DNA of 64,000 nucleotides, from the NCBI GenBank assembly GCA_963402885.1, contig OY727097.1:30745401-30809400 (forward strand). Direction: 5' to 3'. Below are positions 50,546-63,600 of the stretch, piece after piece. The translations under genes were made by a program, and so were the position numbers. The stretch is from Antedon bifida (Eukaryota > Echinodermata > Crinoidea > Comatulida > Antedonidae). Under the pieces are notes generated by a model. That model was given only the letters and a program-made list of their open reading frames with translations, searched no databases and was not told the DNA's origin. Numbering within the stretch: the first letter of the stretch is position 1; each line of letters begins with the position of its first letter.

Positions 50546-53500
50546 TTAGCAACACGGAATTGGGGTGGACTGACAAGACGTAACGCAAACTGGTTTCGTT
50601 CGTTCTAATGAAATTAACATCTGTTGACAATCTTGCACGCTTCTACGATCACCTACTCGTTCAAAAGACTGTACTGCCTCCGTCAGCATACGCTCTCGCT
50701 GGCCAGGAGACGAGAGAAGCTGCGATGGAAGGTGTTTGCACGCCATCATTAATGCCGCACCTCGGTTATGGTCACTAACTTTGATGTCATCATCTAAAAT
50801 TAAGAAATATAGCTCTTATTAATATTGATAACTTTTCTCAACAAATTTAGCAGAAAATCATCTATCACATTAATTATTTTGAGGTTTAAGTTTAATAATG
50901 TTTTTGTAGGGAGAGGAATAAAAGCACTTCCAGTGGGTTGAAAGAAAAGATCAAATTTGTACTGTACCTTTAATGGCATTATTTGCACTGTTAATAACTC
51001 TCCGCCGAAGGCTTCTATCTAACAGCTGTTGTGTACGTTTAGGATTGGCACCCGCCATCAAACGTGCCGTTGCCTCGTGCCTCGACACACTACCCATAGC
51101 TGGTTTGAAAACGTTGGCAAGTTTCCTGAGGCTAGCCAGGTCTTGCTGGAAGGCTGACAGCTCAATGGTGGAGCTGATGGTACCTTGGTTACCAGTTTGT
51201 TTTTGCCACACAGCTGTTCTTGTTGATAACAACCAATCACAAACCAGCAATTGAATTGCCTACAAAAATAAAATAGATTTAAAAAAATTAGGCTCTGTCC
51301 ACAACATCAAACTTTATGCGACAAAAAATGTGATGTGCCCATATATGGACATGTCATATTACTACCATATTTAGGCATATCAGTATCAATGTGATTCATG
51401 AATTAATAAATGCAATATATTATTTAAACAGAACAGCAAATGATGGTGGGGAGGGTGAACTTGATGAACTGAATGACACTGGTAGACGACTGATGATGAT
51501 GAAGTCTGATGTGGAGTCAAACTCTATGTTGCAATGTTGGAGCACTGCATAGTAACAATAACATGCAATGCAACTACAATGCACCAAAGAGATTGACATG
51601 ACTTGCTAGAATAAACCCAACAGCTCATATTATGGGCGTGGCTACAATGCACCAAAGAGATTGACATGACTTGCTAGAATAAACCAACAGCTCATATTAT
51701 GGGCGTGGCTACAATGCCCCAATTGGGTGTGGTCAGATGCTTAGAACATACATTTTGCTGTTTCAATATTGCACCTACTTGCATAGTGGCTACAGTATTA
51801 GAATCAACTTGGAACAGCCTTTCTTATTGTTCGCACACAACTCAATCCTGAACAATTCATAACATCTCAATATATCCACACCAACAAGACAACCTTATAG
51901 TATTAAACATTAAGTTTCCGAAATAAACAATGTTATTTACCTGTGTAATATTTTGATTTGGTTGGTCTGCTAAGCTGAGGCTTTTCTGCAGGTATTTACT
52001 TGATTTATTGCATAACCTAACACACTCTTCATTAAACTGGTCCTTCTTGGAATCGGACAAGAAAATGCGTCTTGCTTTGAAGGCCAATTGGACTACTATT
52101 GGTAATGGATCCCTGTAAAAATTATAAATTAAAAATAAATTTGCATAAAAAATAAGACTACTATACTATTGGTAATGTATCCCTGTAAAAATGATAAAAT
52201 ACGAATCAAAAATAAATTTCCATAAAATATATTGACAATATCTTTACTTGTTCATTTATTCCATTTTGTTTTCAATCACAACATTCGTCAACTTACTCTT
52301 TATTTTGTAATTGTATTGGGAGTGTCTCAATACTAGAATATAGCCTCTCTGCAGCCGTATCATCACCCTGCAGCCAATGTGTCGCGACAAGAATAATGTT
52401 ACACCACCACTTGGAGACTGGATCTGAGCCTAATAAAGAAGGAAAATAAATTAACAAATTGTCTACAAATACAATACTATCAGATGGTAATGAAAAACTG
52501 GATAAAGTATATCTTCCTTTAAAAGATAACATACCTGTAGCTGCAGACATGTTTGATCCAATAGCGAAGGATGTCTGCTGTGGTGGCCCAGCTGTGTCTG
52601 AACACTCACTAAGAAGCTGTAGATATTGACAGACATCTGAACACTGGTTCTGTGCAATTCTGTTGAAAATAATCAATGCGTTTTAAGATCTGTTCACACT
52701 ATCAAACTTTATATATGGACATGATGATGTCATATCACTACCATATTCATCACACTTTTTTCAAACTAGTTCGATAGTGTAGACAGCTTTAGATATTACA
52801 TTTATATGGCACCTTTCCAAACATTCTAACCTTAGGTCATATTCAAATCAAACAACTTACCCATCTGTATTGGACGTTACTGCTGTGTTTCTATTGGTTT
52901 GTTTTTGTGTTGGTGCTACAAGGGTGTACAGCGCTTTGTCAAGTAAGTTTTCACGGAACGCTCTACTGATATGAGACAGGGGATCCGCTAAAAATTAAAA
53001 AGAGAAAAAAAAACACATTTTGACTATTTAATTTAAGACCGGATAGAGCTTCTTATCTCTTGCATACATAATTATAAATATTAAAAGTGGCCTAAGGATA
53101 CATATTCTAAAGCTCTGTCTACACTATCAAACTAGTTTGACAAAAAAGGAGTGATGTGCCCAAATATGGTAATGATATTCTCAAATGTGGTAGTGATATG
53201 ACATCATCATGTCCATATATGGGCACATCACATTTCTTTTGTCACATAATGTTTGATAGTGTAGACGGGGCTTAAAAGGGAGAACTTTTCAACATACCAC
53301 AATTTCCTGTAGTTGTGAACATACTCTCAACAATAGTTTCACAATTCCAGTTGCCACTGACAAAAAAGCTATGCCCAGCAGGATGAAATAGCCACTGTAA
53401 CGAAGGAGGAATAGCGCCCTCTTGACCAGCACATGCATGTCTTGCCCGACTTAGAAAATATCTCTGTTGAAAGATGTCAATGATATATTAATATGTATGC

Positions 53501-56500
53501 AATTTTATAAATCGTTTATAAATACAAAAAAAAAAAAAATCTTGGTTCCCAATCCCAGTGACTAAACATATGGTGAAGAAGAGAGACCTCAATTTAACTC
53601 TTTTCCCATTCATAGTAAAAAGTTTGTACTTACTGAAAAGATATGAAGTCGTCTATGGACATGTGTTTTAATATGTACAGCAGTTGTGACGTATATTTCA
53701 GCTAAGGTGTCCTTACTAATTACATCTCCAGCTACTTCGGCCAAGTTCATTGCGCTTAAAGCCATGTTCACAGCATGTACAAGGCCGTCAGACGACTTGC
53801 CTGCAAAAGTAATAAAAATGCAATTTAAAGAAAGCTTAGGGTAGACAATGAGATAAACATAAAGTGAAGAAATTTAGGTAGATCACTCAAATGTTAACAT
53901 CACAGTACAACTACATTGAATAAAATACTATTACTAGTAGGCATAGTCTTTTCCCATTGTCCCATTCTCACAATTCATTTTTAAGTTGTTGTTTCTCCAA
54001 ATATCCATATTGTATAGCAATAATGCCTCTATGGCTTTGAACCAAGTTATATCCATTAATTTATCCATATAAAATTAAGCATAGACTTACCAGTCATGTA
54101 CAATTGATGTAACTTATGGTAGATCAAAGATGCATTTTTAGCAGACACCTTAACATCAGATGGTTTGCCGTTTCCACGTAACCTCCCTCGAACCAACAAT
54201 CGACCGATCCACAGCCTATTCAGCACGTGTCGAAGGCAGTTCCACGCAAGGCACGATGCTAGGTCAACTCTGGAGGTTGGTAGAGGTCGCCCAAGAGCAA
54301 CTAGACAAAGACGCAGTTGACTTGTAGCTGATGCGTAATCACCCTAAACATACAATTGAACATAATACATTTTTAATAGCAATAAGACATAGGATGGTTT
54401 TGTAAATAAATAATTGGAGTTGATTATTCAACTTATACATCTTTGGTATATCTGTACTAAGGAACAACTTTTGACAAAAGTGCGATAATGCTGGAATAAT
54501 CAACAAAATTCACAAAGGCCAATGATGAGAAAACATGCATCTCACTAACATGAACCATTGATACTAGTAATACATAGAAAGTTTCTCACCCTTGCCAGAT
54601 CCAGGTCAGCCTGTTTCTTGTGCCTCCAGAAGCTAACAGCCTCTTTTGAATTGGTGTGAGTGACTGGTTCACCATAGATCAAGATTCTAGCCAGCACAAA
54701 TAGGGCCACAATGCTGTTGATTCCCCATATTAACATTGAAGGGAACATCCAATCATACCAACTTTGTTCAGCTACTAACAAGAGAAATACAGACAGGTTA
54801 TTGTCATATATGGACATGATGATGTCATATCACTACCATATCTAAGCATATCACTACCATATTTAAGCATATCACTACCATATTTAAGCATATCACTACC
54901 ATATTTGGGCACATCATTTTTTATGGATCAAACTAGTTTGATAGTGGACAGAGCTTTAGATCTCAGTAATAAACATTAAAACATACCTTCAACATCTACT
55001 CCTAACAATGTTCTTCCTGTCCCGTAATCATCACTCGGAGAATTTTGATTGGTAATAAGAGATCCAAATGGATTGAAAGCTAGGACGGCAAACAAGAAAA
55101 TGCACAAGCCCATCCTAGTTCTATCAAGCATTCCACGAGGGCTTGGAACGGTGTCCGAGAGGCTATCATCCTCCATGGCATACGGGCCTGGACTGCCAAC
55201 TCCACTACTGCTACTACTAGGGCTACGTGAAGGTGAGCTGTACTCCGACGGTGGTGGCGTCATTGGTTCATTCTTTATGTCAAGGTCTTCAATAGGCAAA
55301 CCTACAAGTTTGCAAAAAATAAATTAAATTATAATTTCATCTAGAAGTTTTTCTAAATTATATAGAAGTTTTACAGAATGGCAATTTTTTTTATTACTAA
55401 ACTTAAAAAAAAATTCTATAGATAAAAATTGAAAAAAAATAAACTCCAAAAAAAAAAAAATCTGACTTAATGTATTTCTTTATTACTGAATACAATAATA
55501 TTCAGAGCATTCCAGAGCACATGTGGATATCATGCGTTCAGCATGTGATCCAATGTCAAAGGTCATGGTAATTATATTATAATCTAAAATCAAATTTCTA
55601 ATCTGAAATCTCATACCATTTTTTAGTCTTTCTACTTGTGCTTTCAATATTCTATTTTCTTGTTTTAAGTTCTCTACAGTTTTCCTCAAATATTTAACAA
55701 GATCTATCGCTTTCTGCAATATCCCAGATTTCTGAATCTGAAAAATAAAGATAAATTTTTTTTACCCTAGTGCAGGACTTGAACTAAGAACCTTGAATTA
55801 ATAAGCCACTATTTCAACAACCAAGCTTCAATACCACTTTTTTGGAACAGCAGTTTTATTAATCCTTCCAGTTAGCAATTAAAATTCATAATTTATTATT
55901 ATTTATTACTATGTTTGTGAAAGTAATTGTGTACTACTAAAACAAGCGAAGCAATAATAATAATAAGTTAATTAAATCTGAAACTAATTAGGCAGATATT
56001 TGCGAATTCTATACAGCCATCTGGCATTTGAAATATCTGCTTGCTGCATGACCTGCGGTAAAGTTCATCATAACAAATGAAGGCAATCAACAGATCAGAA
56101 ATACTGCTCTGTGATTGGCTAATTGGCAATGGCCTGACATAAGGAGGTATAGCTGTTCATTCACACGTAAGGCATAAAACCAGTGTGTATTATTGCATCA
56201 GAATCATACTATAAAATACTAAAAGGCTATAAATTATTACAAACTTCTAAAAATAGAAATATATGATTTTAAACAAACATTGATTTAAAGTTGTTCTAAA
56301 TAAATATCCATAATATATAGATTTAATGTCTGATTTTATACTGCTGTGGACAGACAATACATAATCCTACAAAATTAATTTTTAAAATAACTTATTAGTA
56401 CAGTAGTTATTTATTAATATTATTGTTCCTTATCTAGTTTGATAGTGATATCCCAGGGCAGTTATAGAACATTTTCAGTCGTTTCCATTGGTCTAAAAAA

Positions 56501-58170
56501 CATAGATTAAACTTTTCAGGAAAAATTAGAAGGTGCAAACGGTAGATTTGGCCCCATGTTTAAGAAGGAGCTAGTCACATAGGCATTGGCGCTACAGCTA
56601 CAGTATAATGTATAGATTTAGTCACCTTTGCGTCATTTCCGACCACCATCTCTTTCAGCTCCAGAATCTTGTTGTTGATGCTGAAACGATAACGCTTTTC
56701 AATGGCATTGTGGTTTGTTCGTTTTTCTCCTTTTGGAAGCTGTTGTGTTTGCGAGTTGTTTGTCGCGTTTATACGTGCAATTCGCATCTTGTCTTGTTGT
56801 TCCACGACCACATTTGAGATAGCGGATGTAGTAACCACCACAGGTACGGACTGTCCAGATTCTGTCTTGATAATTTGTGGAACCAAAACCTAAGGAAAGA
56901 AAATTTATCATTTACTATTTAGCTACTGGTAATTAAATTTATTAAACAAATGTCTGAAATCATGTTTTTCAAAAAAATTACAGAATTAAAATGTTCAATT
57001 TTCACCTGTTGATATGACTTGTTAAATGGTTGATTGGAAGCTGCAGCTGAAGTTGCAACCGTCTTGCAAGCTGCAGCAGATACTTGCTGAGCTGCATGTT
57101 GCAACTGCTGTATGATTTGCTGTATTTGTACTGTCTGTTGATGTACAGTGTTGTCTGCTGCCGGTTTCTCAGTCACTGCTTGCGTTTGCTGGGTTAAAAT
57201 CTGCTGCTGCTGGGGCTGCAGTTGGACCTGAAGGACTTGCTGTTGCGGGATGCCATTTGTCAGGGTTTGCTTCTGTGTTAGGATTTGTTTAGGAGAAATC
57301 GCTTCATGAGTGGGGGATACAACCCTTGGTGTAGGGGACAGTATCTGAGCTGATTGGGTTAGAATTTGTGTATTTGGTAGTATCTGCATTGTGGGCGACA
57401 GTACTGTGCGTACTGTGGGCGGCACAACCTGCGTTGGCGGTGATAATACTTGTTGGTTTTGAGGGACTTGCGCCGCTGGTAATAGGTCAAAGCTTTCATC
57501 CGTAAGGTACGTTTGGGAGCCATCTTGCATAGAATCCCACGTGCCATCAAGAATGGAGAAATCTTGTTGGTTTGAATCAAAACCTGCTGTTATTATATCT
57601 GAAATGAGATAATTTTTAATAATATATTATTATAAAATGTGTGAATGAGGACTGTAAAAAAGCTCTATTGCATGATGGGAAAAAATTAAGTCAAGCTTAA
57701 ATTAAATAATGCAAGGCCACTGAATGACCAACCAAGCTAAAAAAAAATATGTAAAATTACCAAAAAAAAATTACTTTTGCTGACCAACCCCGAAGGACAT
57801 TTAGTTAGGGCCTTTTAATAAGGCATTTTAAGTATGCTGGGCTTGGCATTTAATAGGTTAGCCTAGTAATTGCTTGCATTTCGAAAAAAAAGTCATTTTT
57901 ATCAACAAACCCTGCTTGGACACACAACAGGGAGGGCCCTCGACCAGTTCATGGTACACACACAAATTGATTGCGCGGGCTCGGACGGTTCCACTAGCCT
58001 AGCTTTTAGACGAGCATTAAATCATGTATTTGTTCAATACTAAAGAGTAAAAACTCACCATCAATATCATTAAACAGTAATTCACTTCCATCACTGGCAG
58101 CTCCAAAATTAGGGTCCATCGGGGGCAGAGTGCTGTCTTGAAAAAGCCAGCCTTGCCCTGTATCGTCCAT
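50546..58170 (-). CDS. SREBP (sterol regulatory element-binding protein), full length
   Basis: Fifteen minus-strand exons: 58059-58170, 57006-57598, 56626-56889, 55617-55737, 54987-55301, 54590-54774, 54091-54343, 53634-53800, 53298-53463, 52861-52987, 52535-52659, 52297-52429, 51941-52112, 50968-51259 and 50546-50793. They total 1090 aa (human SREBP1/2 are 1141-1147) with every phase consistent. Order: a short N-terminus, a Gln-rich activation region (exon 2), then bHLH-zipper [17 protein letters not shown]. The basic-region Tyr (about residue 302) is the SREBP-specific residue allowing both SRE and E-box binding. Next come a Pro/Ser linker, DRTR (423-426) at the site-2 protease position, TM1, a luminal loop with RTLL (460-463) as the RxxL site-1 protease site, TM2, and the C-terminal SCAP-binding domain ([44 protein letters not shown]). 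It should be an ER-anchored factor released in the Golgi to drive lipid synthesis genes. The start is the first true ATG in frame. Confidence 0.97.
51290..51385. mobile_element. Palindromic MITE, copy 8 (3' truncated)
   Basis: Left terminus ggctctgtccacaacatcaa and centre ccatatatggacatgtcata are present; the right terminus is missing. SREBP intron. Confidence 0.75.
51574..51717. repeat. 68-bp tandem duplication
   Basis: Two near-identical units starting ctacaatgcaccaaagagat and ending ttatgggcgtgg, in an SREBP intron. Confidence 0.9.
52686..52790. mobile_element. Palindromic MITE, copy 9 (short)
   Basis: Ends agatctgttcacactatcaa and tcgatagtgtagacagcttt with a reduced interior. SREBP intron. 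Confidence 0.78.
53110..53273. mobile_element. Palindromic MITE, copy 10
   Basis: Ends aagctctgtctacactatca and tgatagtgtagacggggctt, with a duplicated central atatggtaatgat / atgtggtagtgat unit. SREBP intron. Confidence 0.82.
54803..54956. mobile_element. Palindromic MITE, copy 11, with internal tandem units
   Basis: The centre contains four successive catatcactaccatattt-type units of about 21 bp. The left terminus is lost; the right terminus (agtttgatagtggacagagc) is intact. It lies between SREBP exons 5 and 6. Confidence 0.8.
55765..55845 (-). mobile_element. tRNA-derived SINE fragment
   Basis: On the minus strand gcttggttgttgaaat and agttcaagtcctgca resemble the A and B boxes of a tRNA-derived SINE. 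SREBP intron. Confidence 0.45.
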
Positions 58171-58320
58171 CTTCACTGTTTGTCTTTCGATATGTTTTTG
58201 TGGGATTATCGTAATGGACTGTAGTGCCACGAGCTGTCATCCAATCAAACAGCGTTAAAATATCGTACGATTTTGTACAGCCGTTGCGTCATTGGGCTTT
58301 CCCCTTTTTATGTTAATTGT
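58171..58320 (-). promoter_or_regulatory. SREBP promoter with two NF-Y-type CCAAT boxes
   Basis: Upstream of the ATG, the minus strand has ccaat at 58291-58295, immediately next to a tgacgca CRE-like site, and attgg (inverted CCAAT) at 58241-58245. NF-Y sites flank the SRE in the vertebrate SREBF2 promoter. I did not find a clear SRE (atcaccccac) here. Confidence 0.5.
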
Positions 58321-59289
58321 TATTTGACCTTTTATCTAATTTCGTTGGCGGAAATGAGGGCGCTAAACATAATTATTATTAAATCAAGCAGAAAAAATAC
58401 AAAAATTCACACAATAATAATTTAAAGAAATCGTTTCTTTTTATTTAAGAAGCCAAAATATACAAAACTATGCTGTAACTTTAATTTGTTCCCTAAAACA
58501 ATTGCAAAGGTGCCTACAATCCAAAGAACTTAGCACCTTCAAAGGTATATAATATTAACTCATTCAATTCCTATACACTATACAATAATTCTAATTTATA
58601 TCAATTTATGGTAAACACTCTTTATTATTCAAAAGAATAAATATCAAACAAATGCATGCGATACCACCACATATATTTATTCAATAAAGAACAAAGAAAA
58701 ATCTTTATGTTTCAGAACTTTGACAGCCTTTCTGAGTATGAGGAATTTAAATAAAAATACTAAGATATGAACTTCAATTAATTATTAATTAAATATTAAT
58801 TAATTATCATTTTAAATAGTTTCATGGCTTTATAAAACTAACATGGCTTCCGGTTGGGCATCACAGTGATGTATGTATATTATGTAATTTCTATATAAAC
58901 CATATAAATTATTTAAGTACATCATTTTCTATTACTAAAGCAAGAATTGTTTTCAGCTATCCAAATTATTCTAAGATTACATGGTTACAAAAATAACTCC
59001 AAAACATGTTGTACATCGATATATACTGTGAAAGCCCATGTATTTAGTACAAAATCTTAATCTGTGTCAACACACTTTTGTTGCGTTATTATCGATAAGT
59101 TTCTATGAATACAAATGAATTGAAAGTAAAATTTTAAAAATTTCTAAAAGATGAGTAGAATATACAAACAGTATAGCACAAGAGAATAGATATGTTAATA
59201 ACAAGAATATCGATGGCTTCGTTTTGGGACGGTAGATAAAGAACAAATGTTAATTGATCAAATAAATAGATAATTAATGGAACGGCGTA

Positions 59290-59475
59290 TACTTTTAGAC
59301 TTGCTCCAGGTCTCTATTTACTCTCTTTGTTATGTTGTTATCCACCAGTCAGTGTCTTGGGTTTTTGTCTGGAAACTTCCAGCTCAAGTATTTATTATAG
59401 GTATGAAACGCCAAGTGTGCCAAAATATATTATCTTTTTACCAACATTGATTTGAATCACTGTCTAGAACCTAGA
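59290..59475. repeat. Dispersed repeat (gtatgaaacgcca family)
   Basis: Ends agacttgctccaggtct and gtctagaacctagac with internal ggtatgaaacgccaagtgtg. Related fragments lie at 30800-30930, 42240-42375 and 35090-35285. Confidence 0.55.
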
Positions 59476-60079
59476 CATGTGCTTATAATGATGTATAAAT
59501 TACTCTTTTGTATACAATTATTCTCTCCTTTATCTACCATCCCAAAATGAAATCTTGCTAATATCATAGAGCTATAAATTATAAATGTATGCTCCATGCT
59601 AATATCTGATTGGAAGACAAAGAAGTAGTGAAAGTCAGTAAGATTCATTACATTATTTTTTACAGTACTATCGTAATCATTATTTTTATTTACATTCTTA
59701 TTTAAACCACCACATAACTTATCAACAACGTCTCAATTTAATGTACAATGATAAACTTTCTTATGTACAAACAAAAAGTCACAAGACTTCTCTATGGTAA
59801 CTATGGTAACTAAATCATCTTACGAAGCAAAAATAGAAGACTTTTTCCGAGTCATAATATTAATAATTAAAGTACTAATTTCCAACTCTCTCTTAATTAC
59901 CAAAGTTACATATAATTTCTTTTTCAAATATTCTAATTTAAATATGGTAACAATACCACAATTTATTCATCTCACTCAGGAATAAGCCCACCCCACTAAG
60001 AGGGTGGGGTTATAACCACAAGTACCACACAGTTGATTATTTCTTCTTGAATCACATTTTTATTTTATTTATTTATTTT

Positions 60080-60445
60080 ATTTTATGTCTTTAGGCAATG
60101 TGGCCAAGGATTACCAATAGTGAATTAATCACTGTCCTATCAGATAGGTGGTAATCCCCCTGATACAGGGGCTATTGTGTGAACCAGTTCACCGGGGTAA
60201 CCCCCTACTCTTTTTCGAATAATGAACTGGGTTCTTTAAAGTACACACAGGTTATAACTGTGTACACTGGACCTACGGTTTATAGTCCTTATCCGAGAAG
60301 ACTTGTTCCACCACCAGAACTAGGAGCGAGTCGGCCTCGAACCCTTGCCGATGTTGTTGTTGGCTCTTTAGGTACGGTAAACGGCGCCCCTGCCTTAACC
60401 GCTCGGCCATATGACTCGCTTCCGCTCGGCCATATGGCTCGCACA
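60080..60445 (-). mobile_element. tRNA-derived SINE (Ser/Leu-like head)
   Basis: On the minus strand the head reads tggccgagcggttaaggc (a tRNA-Ser/Leu-type A box), with gggttcgaggcc (B box) about 70 bp downstream, then a non-tRNA body to about 60080. The A-box segment catatggccgagcgg is duplicated at the 5' end. This is more tRNA-like than the other SINEs here. An ORF of 90 codons over it is not a gene. Confidence 0.75.
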
Positions 60446-60690
60446 TTGTAAAACATAAACTTATAAACTTGCTCATAGGAAGTTAAATTATTTGCTAAAT
60501 ATTTATTTCAAAATGTCAATTTATAGATTCCAGATGCCTTCGTTAGTGTGTAATGATGATGATATTTCATTGCTTTCAATTAACTCTGTTCTTGGGCATT
60601 CTGCATGTTACCGTCAGTTGGAAGGTCTGAACCAGATCTTTCAGTAGTGTTAAGTTGCAGTTAGTTGCTTGTTACTGTTCTGTTGTAGAT

Positions 60691-63600
60691 TTATACTTCC
60701 GTAAATTCAAATCCTGCAAAGAAGGAAAAACAGTAAGAAAGAGTTTACGTTTAGCAGGCGGCTACGTTAAGAATCATTTCATTTTGGTACAATCAGTGCT
60801 GTTACCATAACGACTATGAGTGCTCACTGGCTAAACTCAGGGGCCCCAGAGCTTATGGGAGCCCCTGAGCAGTCCCAGAGGAAAAGACAAGCATCAAAAT
60901 ATGTCGAAAAAGGCTAAAAACGCGCCGCCTCCAGCATTGTAGGGCCACTCAGGGTTCCTAAACCAGGGGCCTCAGGTCTCTGCGTCACACCTCTGACTGT
61001 TACATCACTGCTAACACACAAATGCATAGGAATTGATACAAGGCATTATACTTGGCTTTCAAACAAAGAGAATAGACCTCATCTTACCTGCATCATTACT
61101 ATAGCAACTCTGACAGTGTAACTTAGAGGCTCTTATCCTGACATCTGTACCTTTGCTTCCATTGCCAAGTCGAATGCTACACACACAACACTAAGGGAAA
61201 AATATACACAAATTAGTATCAGTCTATACAACATATAGGAATGCTATACACACAACACTAAAGGACAATTTACAGACGAGTGGAAACCATGTAGCTTGTC
61301 CCACATGAAATGTTATCTATCACGAGCGGAAACCGCCCGTCTGCTCCGCATATTGTGTAAATGATCATAAGAAATAACATAGATTCTATATTTTTATTAC
61401 CGTTGCCGCTCGTCTTTGTAAATTGGAAGGGAAAAATATACAGAGACTAGTATAAGCTCATACAACATAATGTAGGACCAAAATCAACACACTAAGAAAT
61501 ATATAGCTATCAGCTGATAAAATGGAAATTCAATGCCAACATTTTAAATCGGTTCTTAAGGCTAAATTAATTTGCATTTCGAGCTTCAGTTGTCATATTT
61601 TCCAGTTGCCCAGTTCTGCAGCTCTCTCTTGGGGAGGCTTTCCAGATTAAAAACATAAAGACTCACCCTAAAGCAATCTATATGATAATGAAGTCCCAGT
61701 GACTCAATGATCATAGCTGCTCCACGTCCTAACGGTTTGGTACAGTTCGTACACGATACTTTGCCGCTGACTGACCGTGGCTGTTTCTTCTGACCCAACG
61801 GTTGGAATGCAGAGCCTTTACCAAGGTTTGTTAGCTGGTTGTTTACTGGATTTGGACCATTGGCCTTTTGTGGAAATGTCTGGAGAAAAACAGTAAAACC
61901 AATCAATATAAATTATAATATACCACCTAAATAAATTCCTGTCATTTGGTTGGACGATTGTGGGTCAGATGGCGTGCAATAGTGCCTCATGCCATTATTT
62001 GTTCCAATACACTCATAAACATTTATTATTTGTATAATATTTAATGATTGGTTTCCAAATTGAGAAGCATATGTTTCTTTTGGTGCCTATTATGAATTGT
62101 GTCTTTTACTTGGTAGGGCAGTAATAATAATGAATGAATGTGTTATTGTTACTACAACATCAAAGTATTCATTAACTAATTTATTACATTTACTTTTATA
62201 AAATCCTTTAAAAAAGTAATGAAAGGACAATAACAATTTATATAGAAAGGAACATGCCTAAATTGTTTTAAATTGTTATGTTTTTAAATGTGTTGTAGGG
62301 CTACCCTACTCAAAGAAAATGAAATAAACAATGTACCTGCATAACTGCATCTGGGAGTGGTCCATTAGTACTGGAGGGGGGTGCAGCAAACGTGTCATTT
62401 GGTGTAAAACTACGTCGTATAACATCAGCATCGTCTTGTGTTTGCCGAGGGTCATCTTCAAGGTGGTTATCAAATGTAGGCATGGATCGCCTGTTTTCTT
62501 TCTTCGCTTGCCAATCGTTCGCCTTACCATGTTTTGCTCTCATCCTCACCGGTTCCTCGTTCTCGATGTATTTAGAGTTGGGGGCGCTCTCTGTGAAAGG
62601 ACTGCTTTCTGAGTTGATTACGGTTTCTTTTTCTAGTACAGGTTCTCGGTCAAGATCAGCTTTGATGTGGTTTGTTGGTGATTCCATGTTTCTTTTCTGT
62701 TGGTCAGCTACTCGACGTCGTTCGGCTTCTTGTACCAACCAGTGAGTGTTTCCAGGGGCACTTGAATCTATAATACAGTATAAATACATTTAAAGCTCTG
62801 TCTACACTATCAAAAAAAGTGTGAGGTGCCCAAAAAAGGTAGTGATATGACATCATCGTGTCCATACATATCACATTTTTTTGATAGTGTAGATCAAATT
62901 TTAATATTACTACAAAACAATTGTATGTTTACCTTTATACTTTGACATATACGATTGTTGGGGTTTGTCCTTCTCTGGAATTAACTTATTATCATTGCGA
63001 TCACGTCCATGCCCGTTCTTTCCTTCATGGTCCTTTGGTAAAAATTTATCCTCTAAAGACTCAGTGGAAGCCTTGAAAGGATTGTCCCTTTCCATTGGAC
63101 TTGGTTCTTGACTGATTCCTGCTAGTTGTCGATACTGTGATTTATTCGGCATATGGTGTTGTTGCGATTCTGCACGGGCTTGACGCAACAATCTTTCGCG
63201 TTCGAGATCTAACAACCGCTTCTCTTCTAATTGTTGTTGTTCTAAGCGGTGTCGCTCCTGTCTCAACCGATCTTGCTCAGCTCGTAGCTGATCAAGTCTT
63301 TCACGTTCCTGCCGTTCCCTCTCCTCTTGCATTTCTTTTTCTTTCTGCAGCTCTCGCCATTTTCTGTCTAAATTTTCCTTTTCTTCTTTTAACTTTCTCT
63401 CCATCGCTTCGTGTTCTTTTCGTATAGCTTCATCTCTTCGTTCCTGTTCTAATCTTTCTTTCTCTTGTCTTTCCTTTTTCAGTTTCATTGCATGTTCTCT
63501 TTCCCTTCTTTCTTCTTCTTGTGCTTTCACTCGCTCTATTTCTCTGGCTTCTTCCTCTCGCCTTTCCCATTCTGCCCTATTTGAATATTGCTCTGCTACA

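Larger units (their letters stand above)
58321..60690. other. Intergenic: upstream of SREBP and LMO7-like 3' UTR
   Basis: AT-rich sequence with a dispersed repeat (about 59290-59475), a tRNA-related SINE (60080-60445) and the LMO7-like 3' UTR with a minus-strand AATAAA at 60502-60507. No additional gene. Confidence 0.55.

Noticed and set aside
60179-60451. 90-codon plus-strand ORF
   Set aside because: Lies entirely in a tRNA-derived SINE.
63137-63427. 96-codon plus-strand ORF, hydrophobic
   Set aside because: Antisense of the LMO7-like coiled coil; hydrophobicity is the usual reverse-strand shadow of charged codons.
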